64,000 nucleotides of DNA, taken from assembly GCA_900548975.1 (NCBI GenBank), contig URMS01000007.1:68066-132065 (forward strand), in the 5' to 3' direction. This document shows positions 52,246-60,314 of this stretch, piece after piece. Every line of letters starts with the position of its first letter. Within the stretch, counting starts at the first letter, position 1. The position numbers and the translations under genes were made by a program. The stretch is from an uncultured Porphyromonadaceae bacterium (GTDB lineage: Bacteria > Bacteroidota > Bacteroidia > Bacteroidales > Muribaculaceae). The notes under the pieces were generated by a model. It worked only from the letters and a program-made list of their open reading frames with translations, was not told where the DNA came from and ran no database searches.

Positions 52246-52303
52246 GCCGGTTGAGGTTTTTGTTGTATTATACGCCAAAAGCAGTGTATACACTCATTTT
52301 TAG

Positions 52304-52311
52304 TAAATTTG
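52304..52311 (+). promoter_or_regulatory. -7 promoter element of the M64 protease gene, predicting a leaderless mRNA
   Basis: TAAATTTG is followed by four bases and then ATG 52316. Confidence 0.55.
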
Positions 52312-52315
52312 CAGC

Positions 52316-53635
52316 ATGAAAAAGATACTGACATTATTGGCGGTCGCGGTCACGGTATTCGGCGCATCGGCAGTGGATTTCGACAAATATTTTGCCGACA
52401 GCACCCTGAGGGTGGACTATGTTTTCGGGGGCATGGCCGGCAATGCCGCCGTGATGCTCGATACATCGGTCAAGACACCCGGGTGGGCCGGCCGGCGCCA
52501 TCATCTCGACAGTACGCCGCTGGCCGGAAACGGATCTGTGACAGTGCGCAACCCCTCGACCGGCGATACGCTGTATATGAACACATTCTCGTCGCTTTTC
52601 CAGGAATGGCTGGCCACAGACGAGGCGCAGCACACACCGCGCTCTTTCGAAAATTCGTTTCTGGTCCCGCTGCCGAAGGACGAGGCCGATATCGAGCTGA
52701 CGCTCTACGATAACCGCCGCGACACAATAGCACGACATATCTTCCGCTATAGTCCTGCCGACGAACTTGTGGCGGTGCGCGGCGACACCGCACTTCCGCA
52801 TGTATATGTGCACCGGGGCGCCGACCCGGCAAAGGCCATCGATGTGGCCATACTTGCCGAAGGCTACCGGGCCGAAGAGATGGATTCCTTTCTGGTGCAC
52901 GCCCGGCGGATAGCCGATGAAATACTGTCGTACGAGCCCTATGCCTCGCACCGCGACAGATTCAATTTCGTGGCCGTGATGTCGCCGTCGGCCGACAGCG
53001 GAGTGAGCATACCCCTCGACCGTGACTGGAAAAACACGGCTTTCGGCGCGCATTTCAGCACCTTCCATTCGCCACGCTATCTCACCGTGCCGAGGGTGCA
53101 CGCCCTGCACCGCGCTCTCGAAGGCATACCCTACGAACATGTGATGATTCTTGTGAATACCGACCGCTATGGCGGCGGAGGCATATACAACAGCTATCAC
53201 ATATCGGCAGCCCGCAATGCTCTGACGCTTACGGTGTCGGTGCATGAATTCGGCCACAGTTTCGGTGGCCTTGCCGATGAATATTTCTACGACGGCGAGG
53301 AAGACAGCACTTATCCCATCGACATCGAGCCCTGGGAGCCGAACATAAGCACGCTTGTGGATTTCGGCTCGAAATGGGAGGATATGATCGACCCGGGAAC
53401 ACCGGTGCCTACGCCGTGGACAGACAAGGGCGGCACACGCGAAGAGCGCATGAAGGAGGCGCCCGCCACCGCCAGTCCGGAGGTGACAGGAGTGTATGAG
53501 GGAGGCGGTTACCGCTCGCACGGCGTATACCGGCCGGCGGTGACATGCCGCATGCGCGACAATTATTATCCGTCGTTTTGCCCGGTGTGCCGTCGGGCCA
53601 TTCTTCGTGTGATAGATTTTTATACTTCGGAATAA
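52316..53635 (+). CDS. M64-family (IgA protease-like) zinc metallopeptidase
   Basis: The 439-residue protein has a signal peptide (MKKILTLLAVAVTVFGASA), an N-terminal beta-sandwich (about 20-160) and the M64 catalytic domain (about 165-437). The zinc site is HEFGHSFGGLADEY with His310, Glu311 and His314. Supporting motifs are VAILAEGYRAEEMDSFL, NFVAVMSPSADSGVSIP and GGGIYNSYHIS, and CRMRDNYYPSFCPVCRRAI at the C-terminus. Family members from Bacteroidales have this layout; the family is named after a clostridial IgA protease, but most members have unknown substrates. It is probably periplasmic or secreted. Confidence 0.93.
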   Translation: MKKILTLLAVAVTVFGASAVDFDKYFADSTLRVDYVFGGMAGNAAVMLDTSVKTPGWAGRRHHLDSTPLAGNGSVTVRNPSTGDTLYMNTFSSLFQEWLATDEAQHTPRSFENSFLVPLPKDEADIELTLYDNRRDTIARHIFRYSPADELVAVRGDTALPHVYVHRGADPAKAIDVAILAEGYRAEEMDSFLVHARRIADEILSYEPYASHRDRFNFVAVMSPSADSGVSIPLDRDWKNTAFGAHFSTFHSPRYLTVPRVHALHRALEGIPYEHVMILVNTDRYGGGGIYNSYHISAARNALTLTVSVHEFGHSFGGLADEYFYDGEEDSTYPIDIEPWEPNISTLVDFGSKWEDMIDPGTPVPTPWTDKGGTREERMKEAPATASPEVTGVYEGGGYRSHGVYRPAVTCRMRDNYYPSFCPVCRRAILRVIDFYTSE

Positions 53636-53640
53636 TGCCG

Positions 53641-53648
53641 TAAATTTG
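53641..53648 (+). promoter_or_regulatory. -7 promoter element of the RNA methyltransferase gene
   Basis: TAAATTTG, 23 bases before ATG 53672 and just after the M64 stop codon. Confidence 0.5.
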
Positions 53649-53671
53649 CAGTCGGAAAATAAGAAGTTTAT

Positions 53672-55126
53672 ATGAACCCTACATTCGATATGGTGGCCAA
53701 GACTTTCCAGGGACTGGAAGAAGTGCTGGCCGAAGAGCTCCGTGGACTCGGCGCGGAAAATGTGATGCCCGGTAAGCGCATGGTAAGTTTTACAGGCGAC
53801 AAAGCCATGCTGTACAAAGCCAATATGTGCTGCCGCACGGCATTGCGCATACTCAAACCCATCTACACCTTCCGTGCCTCGGACCCCGACAGCCTCTATG
53901 AGGCCGTCAAGGGCTTCGACTGGGCCACATTGCTCGATGAGTCGAAGACCTTTGCCATCGACACGACGGTGTATAGCGACGAGTTCCGCAACTCCCAGTT
54001 CGTGACATATCGTGTGAAGGATGCTATCGTCGACTGGTTCCGCGACCACAATGACGACGGTCGCCGTCCAGGCGTGCGCATCGAGGGCGCCGATATTATG
54101 CTAAATGTGCATATCTCGGGCCACGACGTCACCATATCGCTCGATTCGTCGGGCGAGTCGCTGCACAAGCGCGGCTGGCGCAAGGCCCAGACCGAGGCGC
54201 CCATCAACGAGGTGCTTGCCGCCGGCATGATACTGATGAGCGGATGGCGCGGCGAAACGCCCTTTGTCGACCCCATGTGCGGTTCGGGCACATTTGTGAT
54301 CGAGGCAGCACTCATTGCCGCCGGCATCGCCCCCGGCATATACCGCAAGCATTTCGCCTTCGAGACCTGGCCCGATTTCGACCCCGAGCTTCTCGAAAGC
54401 ATATATAACGACGACTCGGCCGAGCGCGAGGTGACCGTGCCTATTGTCGGCGCCGACATACAGCGCCGTGCCATAGAGATATCGCTCGAAAACGCCAGAA
54501 ACGCAGGCGTCGACCGCTACATCACCTTCGAGAAGAAACCGATGGAGGACTGGACGGCAGCACCGCAGCCGGGCGGCGTGCTCATGACCAATCCGCCCTA
54601 CGGCAAGCGTATCACCGCCGACGACATGAACGCGCTCTACAGCACCATAGGCACGAAGCTGAAGCATGTATTCCAGGGATATCATGCCTGGATAATAGGT
54701 TATCAGGACGAGTATTTCCACGAAATCGGCCTGGCACCGTCGCAGAAGATAGCCCTCAACAACGGCGGTCTCGACTGCGAGCTGCGCGAATATGTGATCT
54801 TCGAGGGCACAAAGCGCAATTTCCGCGCCGGCGGAGGCAAGATCAAGGAAGAGCGCCAGGCTCCCGAACGCAAGGCCGCGCCCAAGGGCCGCAAAGACGG
54901 CGAACGCCGCCGCGACGACCGCAAGCCCCGCCGCGACGACCGCAAGGACGCCGACCGTCGCCCCTACACCCGCAAGCCGCGCACCGACGAGGAGGCTCCG
55001 GAACAGAAGGAACGCCGTCCGTTCGACATGAAGCGCCTTGGCCGCACGCCGTCCATATCGGCCGACAAGGAAATAGTGGTAAACCGCCCGGCATGGCGCG
55101 TCCGCAAGAAAAATAACAAAGAATGA
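53672..55126 (+). CDS. THUMP-domain class I RNA methyltransferase (RlmL N-terminal-like) with basic tail
   Basis: The 484-residue protein has an N-terminal ferredoxin-like/THUMP region (about 1-165; FQGLEEVLAEELRGLGAENV, GADIMLNVHISGHDVTISLDSSGESLHKRGWR). The Rossmann methyltransferase domain (about 170-385) has FVDPMCGSGTFVIEAA for S-adenosylmethionine and the amino-methylation motif TNPPYGKR. It most resembles the part of RlmL that makes m2G in 23S rRNA. The last 100 residues are highly charged and disordered, with RD/RK-rich repeats (for example RRRDDRKPRRDDRK), probably for RNA contact. This tail is much more basic than in most relatives that I know. Confidence 0.9.
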   Translation: MNPTFDMVAKTFQGLEEVLAEELRGLGAENVMPGKRMVSFTGDKAMLYKANMCCRTALRILKPIYTFRASDPDSLYEAVKGFDWATLLDESKTFAIDTTVYSDEFRNSQFVTYRVKDAIVDWFRDHNDDGRRPGVRIEGADIMLNVHISGHDVTISLDSSGESLHKRGWRKAQTEAPINEVLAAGMILMSGWRGETPFVDPMCGSGTFVIEAALIAAGIAPGIYRKHFAFETWPDFDPELLESIYNDDSAEREVTVPIVGADIQRRAIEISLENARNAGVDRYITFEKKPMEDWTAAPQPGGVLMTNPPYGKRITADDMNALYSTIGTKLKHVFQGYHAWIIGYQDEYFHEIGLAPSQKIALNNGGLDCELREYVIFEGTKRNFRAGGGKIKEERQAPERKAAPKGRKDGERRRDDRKPRRDDRKDADRRPYTRKPRTDEEAPEQKERRPFDMKRLGRTPSISADKEIVVNRPAWRVRKKNNKE

Positions 55127-55204
55127 TGAATTAAGGCATCGACACAATTCATAATTCATAATTTAGAACAGCATAATTCATAATCCATAATTCATAATTT
55201 TTAA
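55124..55204. repeat. AT-rich inverted/direct repeat in the purD leader
   Basis: Repeated ATAATTCATAAT units fill the gap. The 19 bases 55181-55199 are identical to 13620-13638 near korA. The stop codon of the methyltransferase gene is at its left edge. Confidence 0.75.
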
Positions 55205-55206
55205 AG

Positions 55207-56484
55207 ATGAATGTACTTTTGCTCGGCAGCGGCGGTCGTGAATGCGCCCTGGCCTGGAAACTTAGCCAAAGCCCGCTGATGGGCAAATTCTTCATTGCTC
55301 CCGGCAATGCCGGCACAGCAGCCTATGGTGTCAATTTGCCGCTCAAGCCCACCGATTTTCAGGCAGTGGCGCAGGCTGTGAAAGACAACGGTATCGACCT
55401 GGTGATAGCCGGCAACGAGGATCCTCTCGTGCTGGGCCTTCGCGAATATCTCGCATCTTACCCCGACACAGCTGTTTCGTCGGTGCTCATGCTCGGTCCG
55501 GGCAAGGAAGGCGCCGCTCTCGAGGGCTCGAAGGACTTCGCCAAGGGATTTATGGCGCGCCATGGCATACCGACGGCACGCTATTTAACCGTCACAGCAG
55601 ACAATGTGGAGGAGGGCGACCGTTTCCTCGAAAGTCTCTCTGCCCCCTATGTGCTCAAGGCCGACGGCCTGGCAGCCGGCAAGGGCGTGCTGATAGTGCC
55701 GACCCTCGATGAGGCCAAGGCCGATCTGCGCACCATGCTCGCAGGCCAGTTCGGCGCCGCCTCGGCGACCGTGGTGATAGAGGAATTCCTGTCGGGCATA
55801 GAGTGCTCGGTATTCGTGCTCACCGACGGTTCGGGCCGCTATATCATACTCCCCGAAGCAAAGGACTATAAGCGTGTCGGCGAAGGCGATACCGGCCTCA
55901 ATACAGGCGGTATGGGCGCAGTCAGCCCGGTGCCCTTCTGTACTCCCGAATTTATGGAGAAGGTGCGCACACGCATCGTGGAGCCTACCGTCGAAGGCCT
56001 GCGTGCCGAAAACATCGACTACCGCGGCTTCATATTCCTCGGCCTCATCAACTGCGGCGGCGACCCCTATGTGATAGAATACAACGTGCGCATGGGCGAC
56101 CCCGAGACTGAGGTGGTGATGCCGCGCATCGCCTCCGACCTTCTGCCTGTGGCCCTGGCTGCCGCAAAGGGCAATATCGAAGGCTGCACCATCGAAGCCG
56201 ATCCGCGCACGGCGGTGACCGTGATGGCTGTGTCGGGCGGCTACCCCGGCGACTATGCCAAGGGTCTGGCCATCGGCGGCTGTCTCGCTCCCGAAAATTC
56301 CATAGTGTTCCATGCCGGCACCAAGGCCGATCCTGAGCTTGTCACCGCCGGCGGCCGCGTGCTTGCCGTGACATCCTACGGCTCCGACATACTGTCGGCT
56401 GCCGGACAGTCGTATACTTCTCTTGCCGACATACACTTCGACGGAATGTATTTCCGTCGCGATATCGGTAAAGATCTCATTTAA
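55207..56484 (+). CDS. purD: Phosphoribosylamine--glycine ligase
   Basis: The 425-residue GAR synthetase starts MNVLLLGSGGRECALAWKL. It contains the ATP-grasp motifs PYVLKADGLAAGKGVLIVPTLDEA, EEFLSGIECSVFVLTDG, and the signature YNVRMGDPETEVVMPRI. It catalyses the second step of de novo purine synthesis. Its stop TAA overlaps the start of the next gene. No purine riboswitch was seen upstream, only the AT-rich repeat. Confidence 0.97.
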   Translation: MNVLLLGSGGRECALAWKLSQSPLMGKFFIAPGNAGTAAYGVNLPLKPTDFQAVAQAVKDNGIDLVIAGNEDPLVLGLREYLASYPDTAVSSVLMLGPGKEGAALEGSKDFAKGFMARHGIPTARYLTVTADNVEEGDRFLESLSAPYVLKADGLAAGKGVLIVPTLDEAKADLRTMLAGQFGAASATVVIEEFLSGIECSVFVLTDGSGRYIILPEAKDYKRVGEGDTGLNTGGMGAVSPVPFCTPEFMEKVRTRIVEPTVEGLRAENIDYRGFIFLGLINCGGDPYVIEYNVRMGDPETEVVMPRIASDLLPVALAAAKGNIEGCTIEADPRTAVTVMAVSGGYPGDYAKGLAIGGCLAPENSIVFHAGTKADPELVTAGGRVLAVTSYGSDILSAAGQSYTSLADIHFDGMYFRRDIGKDLI

Positions 56485-57467
56485 TGCTCAAGCCGGCTCT
56501 TCTCACAAGCATACTCCACAGCCGCGGTACCGCTGTAGTACTGGCGGCTGTGGCTGTGTTGTTTTTCTGGCTGTACTATGCCTCGGGGCTTACCGTGCAT
56601 ATATCGGGTGACAAGGGTGTGGCGCTACCGTCGGCCAACGAATGGATAGCGCCGGGCGCTCTGGACTTCGCGGCATCGATAGCCGCCTACGGTCTGTCGC
56701 TATTCCTGATGATACTGATATGCCGGATATACAACGTGCTCCGCTCTATGACATGGCTCCATGTGGGGCTTTTCAGCCTCATGCAGGCGGCCACGCCCGG
56801 GCTTGACGTGCAGATCTACACCGGCAGTGTGATGCTGCCTGTGGTCGAGGTGTGCGTGCTGTTGCTGCTGGGCACCTACCGGCAGCCGCGGGCTTCGGGA
56901 CCGATATTCCTCATATTCTGCCTGCTGTCGTTCTTTGCCGCCACTCAGTACTGCTATATAGTATACATGCTTGTGTTTCTGATGGGTTGCGCGCAGATGC
57001 AGGTATTCAACGGGCGCACTCTCGTGGCCGCGCTCATAGGTGTGGTCACGCCGTGGTGGATAATGCTGGGCTTCGGCATAATCACCCCCGCCGACATCCA
57101 TCTGCCCAGTTTCGCGGGCGTATTCACGCTCATCGACTTCAGCGACACCTTCATGCTTCTGTCGACCGTCGGTCTGACGGCACTGCTGATTGTGCTGTCG
57201 CTTGTACTGAATGTATTCCGCACCATAGCCTACAATGCGCGCGCCCGCGCTGTAAACGGTGTTTTCACGGTCCTGTCGCTTGTTACGCTGCTTGCCTGCT
57301 GTGTGGACTATCATAATCTCATATCATATATACCTCTTCTCAATTTTTGCGCCGCGCTGCAGGTGTCGCACTATTTCGCCACTCACCGTGCCGAGAAATC
57401 GTGTTTCGCCATCCTGCCTGTTATGGTTGCATATATCGCCATCTACATATGTCAAAGAGTGATATAA
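56484..57467 (+). CDS. Polytopic membrane protein of unknown function
   Basis: The 327-residue protein has about eight membrane segments (near 20-40, 60-85, 95-115, 120-145, 150-170, 185-205, 225-250, 265-325), and short loops. It is similar in plan to the DUF6427-type proteins often found near purD and pdxB in Bacteroidota, but that match is only tentative. The start overlaps the purD stop by one base, and its end overlaps pdxB by 19 bases, so the three genes form one translation-coupled unit. No catalytic motif is evident. Confidence 0.65.
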   Translation: MLKPALLTSILHSRGTAVVLAAVAVLFFWLYYASGLTVHISGDKGVALPSANEWIAPGALDFAASIAAYGLSLFLMILICRIYNVLRSMTWLHVGLFSLMQAATPGLDVQIYTGSVMLPVVEVCVLLLLGTYRQPRASGPIFLIFCLLSFFAATQYCYIVYMLVFLMGCAQMQVFNGRTLVAALIGVVTPWWIMLGFGIITPADIHLPSFAGVFTLIDFSDTFMLLSTVGLTALLIVLSLVLNVFRTIAYNARARAVNGVFTVLSLVTLLACCVDYHNLISYIPLLNFCAALQVSHYFATHRAEKSCFAILPVMVAYIAIYICQRVI

Positions 57468-58471
57468 ATCTTATTGTCGAGGCAAACGTGCCATTTGTGC
57501 GCGGGCTGCTCGACCCCTATGCGACGGTAAAATATCTGCGCCCCGAGGAGATAACTCCCGACGAGGTGCGCAGCTGCGACGGTATGATTATCCGCACTCG
57601 TACTCGCTGCGACGAGGGTCTGCTGGTGCGCTCGCGCTGCAAGCTTGTGGCTACGGCCACCATAGGCACCGACCATATCAACCTCGATTACTGCCGGCGT
57701 ACCGGCGTGACGGTGGTCAATGCGCCCGGCTGCAATGCCGCCGCCGTGGCCCAGTATGTGATGTCGTCGGTGCTCAATGTCATCAACCGCCCGCTCCAGT
57801 CCTACACCATGGCAATTGTCGGTGTGGGCCATGTGGGCTCGATAGTGGAGCGCTGGGCAAAAGCATTCGACATGCGTGTGCTCCGCTACGACCCGCCGCG
57901 GCAGCGTGCCGAGGGCGGCGATGACTGGGCAGATCTCGACACCGTTCTGCGCGAGGCCGACATAATTACTTTCCACACCCCGCTCACACGCACCGGCGAC
58001 GACAAAACCTTCCATATGGTCGATGCTGCCTTTACCGACGGACTCCGCCGGGCGCCTATACTTATCAATACGGCCCGCGGTGAGATTTTCGACACCGAAG
58101 CTGTTGTCGCGGCCAAGGATGCCGGCAAGATCGGTCCGCTGATTGTGGACTGCTGGGAGAATGAGCCGTGTATCGACGCCGGGCTGCTGGAGCGTGCGGC
58201 CATAGCCACTCCGCATATAGCAGGCTATTCCCGCGAAGGCAAGATACGCGCCTCGCAGACGGTGCTCGATGCCGTGACTGCTTTCTTCCAGCTGCCGCGT
58301 GTGACCATCGACGCTCCGCTGCCGCCGGCTCCCGCCCGCACGGTGAGTGTCGACGGCGTGATGTCGACATTCGACCCGATGCCTCTGACGGCGGCTCTGA
58401 AAGCCGATCCATCGACTTTCGAACAGCAGCGCAACACCTACCCTCTGCGCGGCGAAGCCCCCGAGGCGTAG
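57449..58471 (+). CDS. pdxB: 4-phosphoerythronate dehydrogenase
   Basis: The 340-residue protein starts at ATG 57449 (MSKSDINLIVEANVPFVRGLL). It is a D-2-hydroxyacid dehydrogenase: MIIRTRTRCDEGLL, ATIGTDHINLDYC, the nucleotide-binding AIVGVGHVGSIVERWAKAFDMRV, the catalytic region LINTARGEIFDTEAV and ATPHIAGYSREGKIRAS with the active His. The PdxB type is recognised by NAPGCNAAAVAQYV. It makes 2-oxo-3-hydroxy-4-phosphobutanoate on the pyridoxal-phosphate pathway. A bidirectional terminator follows. Confidence 0.92.
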   Translation: MSKSDINLIVEANVPFVRGLLDPYATVKYLRPEEITPDEVRSCDGMIIRTRTRCDEGLLVRSRCKLVATATIGTDHINLDYCRRTGVTVVNAPGCNAAAVAQYVMSSVLNVINRPLQSYTMAIVGVGHVGSIVERWAKAFDMRVLRYDPPRQRAEGGDDWADLDTVLREADIITFHTPLTRTGDDKTFHMVDAAFTDGLRRAPILINTARGEIFDTEAVVAAKDAGKIGPLIVDCWENEPCIDAGLLERAAIATPHIAGYSREGKIRASQTVLDAVTAFFQLPRVTIDAPLPPAPARTVSVDGVMSTFDPMPLTAALKADPSTFEQQRNTYPLRGEAPEA

Positions 58472-58493
58472 AACACAGAGTTATACCATACAG

Positions 58494-58535
58494 AAAAAGG
58501 CCCGGAAGATGCTTGAAGCGTTTTCCGGGCCTTTG
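58494..58535. terminator. Bidirectional terminator between pdxB and the rubredoxin-fusion gene
   Basis: A 12-bp perfect stem (58496-58507 with 58523-58534) begins with a run of five A residues and ends in TTT, between convergent genes. Confidence 0.8.
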
Positions 58536-58544
58536 CTGAAGCAA

Positions 58545-59186
58545 TCAATCGATTTCGTGGAAGAAGGAGCGATCCACACCGCATATGGGGCATGTGTAGT
58601 CCTCGGGTAGTTCGCCGTCGGTTTCGGCGATATAGTGGCAGACGCCACATTCGTAGCGGCGCTTGGCCGCGCCCGTGTCGGCGGCCGTCTCTTCGCGGTA
58701 TGTTGGTGCGTTCTTGGGGGCTTTGCCCTTTATCACCCGATGGTAGTATTCGTAGGTCATTGGTGTCCCCGAGCCTTCGACGGTGTCGGTGAGGCGTGCG
58801 AGCACGAGCACATGTGTGCCGCAGTCGATGAAATTCTCCGCTTCGAGAATCAGCCGGCCTGCGAAATTACCTTTTACACAGGGTACATACGACACTACAT
58901 CGTAGCCGAAGTCGGCATATTTGTCGGTATCGCGGCCCGAGAAAAAGCCGAATTTGCCTATTATTGCCGGATCGGTGTCTTCGGCGATTATCGAAAGCGA
59001 GAACCGTTTGTTTTCACGGATTGCATCGAGGGTGAAGTTGTTTTTGTTCAGAGAAATCACAAGAAGAGGATTCTCCGATGTCACCTGGAAGCAAGTGTTT
59101 ATCACACATCCGACGGGACGCCCGCTTTTGAATGCGCCGACCACATACAGACCGTAGGTCAGTTTGTAGAGCACGCTATAGTCCAT
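58545..59186 (-). CDS. Flavin reductase domain fused to rubredoxin
   Basis: The 213-residue protein has a flavin reductase-like FMN-binding domain (about 1-155; LYKLTYGLYVVGAFKSGRPVGCVINTCFQVTSENPLLVISLNK). A C-terminal rubredoxin-like domain follows (about 170-213; YECGVCHYIAETDGELPEDYTCPICG), with two CxxC pairs for iron. This is the high-molecular-weight rubredoxin (Hrb/flavoredoxin) plan, which passes electrons to flavodiiron proteins or rubrerythrin to reduce oxygen or peroxide in anaerobes. It follows the rubrerythrin gene by 9 bases in a PerR-type operon. Confidence 0.92.
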   Translation of the reverse strand: MDYSVLYKLTYGLYVVGAFKSGRPVGCVINTCFQVTSENPLLVISLNKNNFTLDAIRENKRFSLSIIAEDTDPAIIGKFGFFSGRDTDKYADFGYDVVSYVPCVKGNFAGRLILEAENFIDCGTHVLVLARLTDTVEGSGTPMTYEYYHRVIKGKAPKNAPTYREETAADTGAAKRRYECGVCHYIAETDGELPEDYTCPICGVDRSFFHEID

Positions 59187-59195
59187 GGCGCGGTA

Positions 59196-59738
59196 TCAGT
59201 AGTTTTTGGCTTCGATTTCGAAGAAACTTCTCGAATGTTTGCATACCGGGCATACTTCGGGAGCTTTTTTACCGATAACGATATGACCGCAGTTGCGGCA
59301 GATCCATACGGCATCGCCTTCGCGTGAGAATACGATTCCTTCTTCGATATTGGCAAGCAGACGGCGGTAGCGTTCTTCGTGGTGGCGTTCGATGGCGGCT
59401 ACTGCGCGGAAGCGGAATGCGATTTCGTTGAATCCTTCTTCCTCGGCTTCGCGGGCCATGCGCTCGTACATGTCGGTCCATTCGAAATTCTCGCCTTCGG
59501 CGGCTTCGCGGAGGTTGGTCATGGTATCGGATATTTCGCCGCCGTTGAGGTATTTGAACCACAGCTTGGCGTGTTCCTTTTCATTCTGGGCTGTTTCCTC
59601 GAAGATGGCGGCAATCTGCTCGTAACCGTCGCGACGTGCTTTCGATGCGAAGTAAGTGTATTTGTTACGTGCCTGCGATTCACCGGCAAACGCTTCCATG
59701 AGGTTGCGTTCTGTTTTTGTTCCTTTAAGTTCTTTCAT
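59196..59738 (-). CDS. rbr: Rubrerythrin
   Basis: The 180-residue protein has the diiron ferritin-like domain (about 1-135; ERNLMEAFAGESQARNKYTYFASKARRDGYEQIAAIFEETAQNEKEHA region and AAIERHHEERYRRLL) and a C-terminal rubredoxin domain with CRNCG and CPVC. It reduces hydrogen peroxide to water with electrons from NADH through a rubredoxin partner. Its place between perR and the rubredoxin-flavin protein gives a complete peroxide defence unit. Confidence 0.97.
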   Translation of the reverse strand: MKELKGTKTERNLMEAFAGESQARNKYTYFASKARRDGYEQIAAIFEETAQNEKEHAKLWFKYLNGGEISDTMTNLREAAEGENFEWTDMYERMAREAEEEGFNEIAFRFRAVAAIERHHEERYRRLLANIEEGIVFSREGDAVWICRNCGHIVIGKKAPEVCPVCKHSRSFFEIEAKNY

Positions 59739-59749
59739 TTTACTTTGGT

Positions 59750-60190
59750 TTATGTGTTTGATGTGAGTTCTATGCAGTCGGGGCAGAGCCCTTTGTAGTA
59801 TACTTCGACGTTTTCGATGCGGAAGCCCGAGGGCGGCATGCTATCTAACAGTGGAAGGGGCATGTCGAATATTTTTCCGCAGCGGCGGCACATGAAGTGA
59901 CCGTGGCGCGGCTGGGGTGCAAGGTCGTAGTGCTTGTTGCCGCTTTCTATCTCGAGTTCGCGCAGGAGGCCGGCGTCAGCGAGAGAGTGCAGGGTGTTGT
60001 ACACTGTTGTGCGCGACAGCGAGGGGTAGAGCGGCGAGAGGTCGGCGTATATGCGGTCGGCAGTGGGATGCAGGCGCCCCCGGACTATATGGGCCAGAAT
60101 GGCTATGCGTTGTACCGACGGCCTTATTCCGGCCGAGTGCATCATTGCTGCCAGGTCGCTGTCGGTGAGTTGTGTGTCGTGAGCTGTCAT
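59750..60190 (-). CDS. perR: Fur-family repressor, PerR type
   Basis: The 146-residue protein has a winged-helix N-terminus (LAAMMHSAGIRPSVQRIAILAHIVRGRLHPTADRIYADL, LSRTTVYNTLHSLADAGLL) and the C-terminal dimerisation domain with structural zinc pairs CRRC and CPDC. I call it PerR rather than Fur because of its neighbours and the two matching boxes over its own promoter (60206-60238). Peroxide oxidation of the metal-bound protein would release DNA and induce the operon. The gene leads rbr and the flavin-rubredoxin fusion, separated by 11 and 9 bases. Confidence 0.88.
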   Translation of the reverse strand: MTAHDTQLTDSDLAAMMHSAGIRPSVQRIAILAHIVRGRLHPTADRIYADLSPLYPSLSRTTVYNTLHSLADAGLLRELEIESGNKHYDLAPQPRHGHFMCRRCGKIFDMPLPLLDSMPPSGFRIENVEVYYKGLCPDCIELTSNT

Positions 60191-60205
60191 TCTGCATTAA
60201 CAAAA

Positions 60206-60238
60206 TTGTAATGATTACAAAAGTAGTAACAATTACAA
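60206..60238 (-). promoter_or_regulatory. Two PerR-like boxes
   Basis: TTGTAATGATTACAA (60206-60220) is a perfect 7-1-7 palindrome of the PerR-box class. A second, imperfect box (TAGTAAC-A-ATTACAA, 60224-60238) lies 18 bp away centre to centre. Together they cover the -7 element, the spacer and the start of transcription. Confidence 0.8.
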
Positions 60239-60249
60239 TATTTTCCAAA
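60218..60249 (-). promoter_or_regulatory. Promoter of the perR-rbr operon
   Basis: On the minus strand -33 TTTG (60246-60249) and -7 TACTTTTG (60218-60225) match the Bacteroidota consensus exactly with a 20-base spacer. Confidence 0.8.
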
Positions 60250-60258
60250 TAATATGAC

Positions 60259-60290
60259 AAAAAAAGATGCCCCCCATTCGGGAGGCATCT
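60259..60290 (-). terminator. Terminator of pckA
   Basis: On the minus strand AGATGCC and GGCATCT (60284-60290 and 60265-60271) with an inner CCC/GGG stem form a hairpin followed by a run of T residues (60265-60259). Confidence 0.8.
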
Positions 60291-60314
60291 CGGGATTATG
60301 AGCTAAATGTAGAT

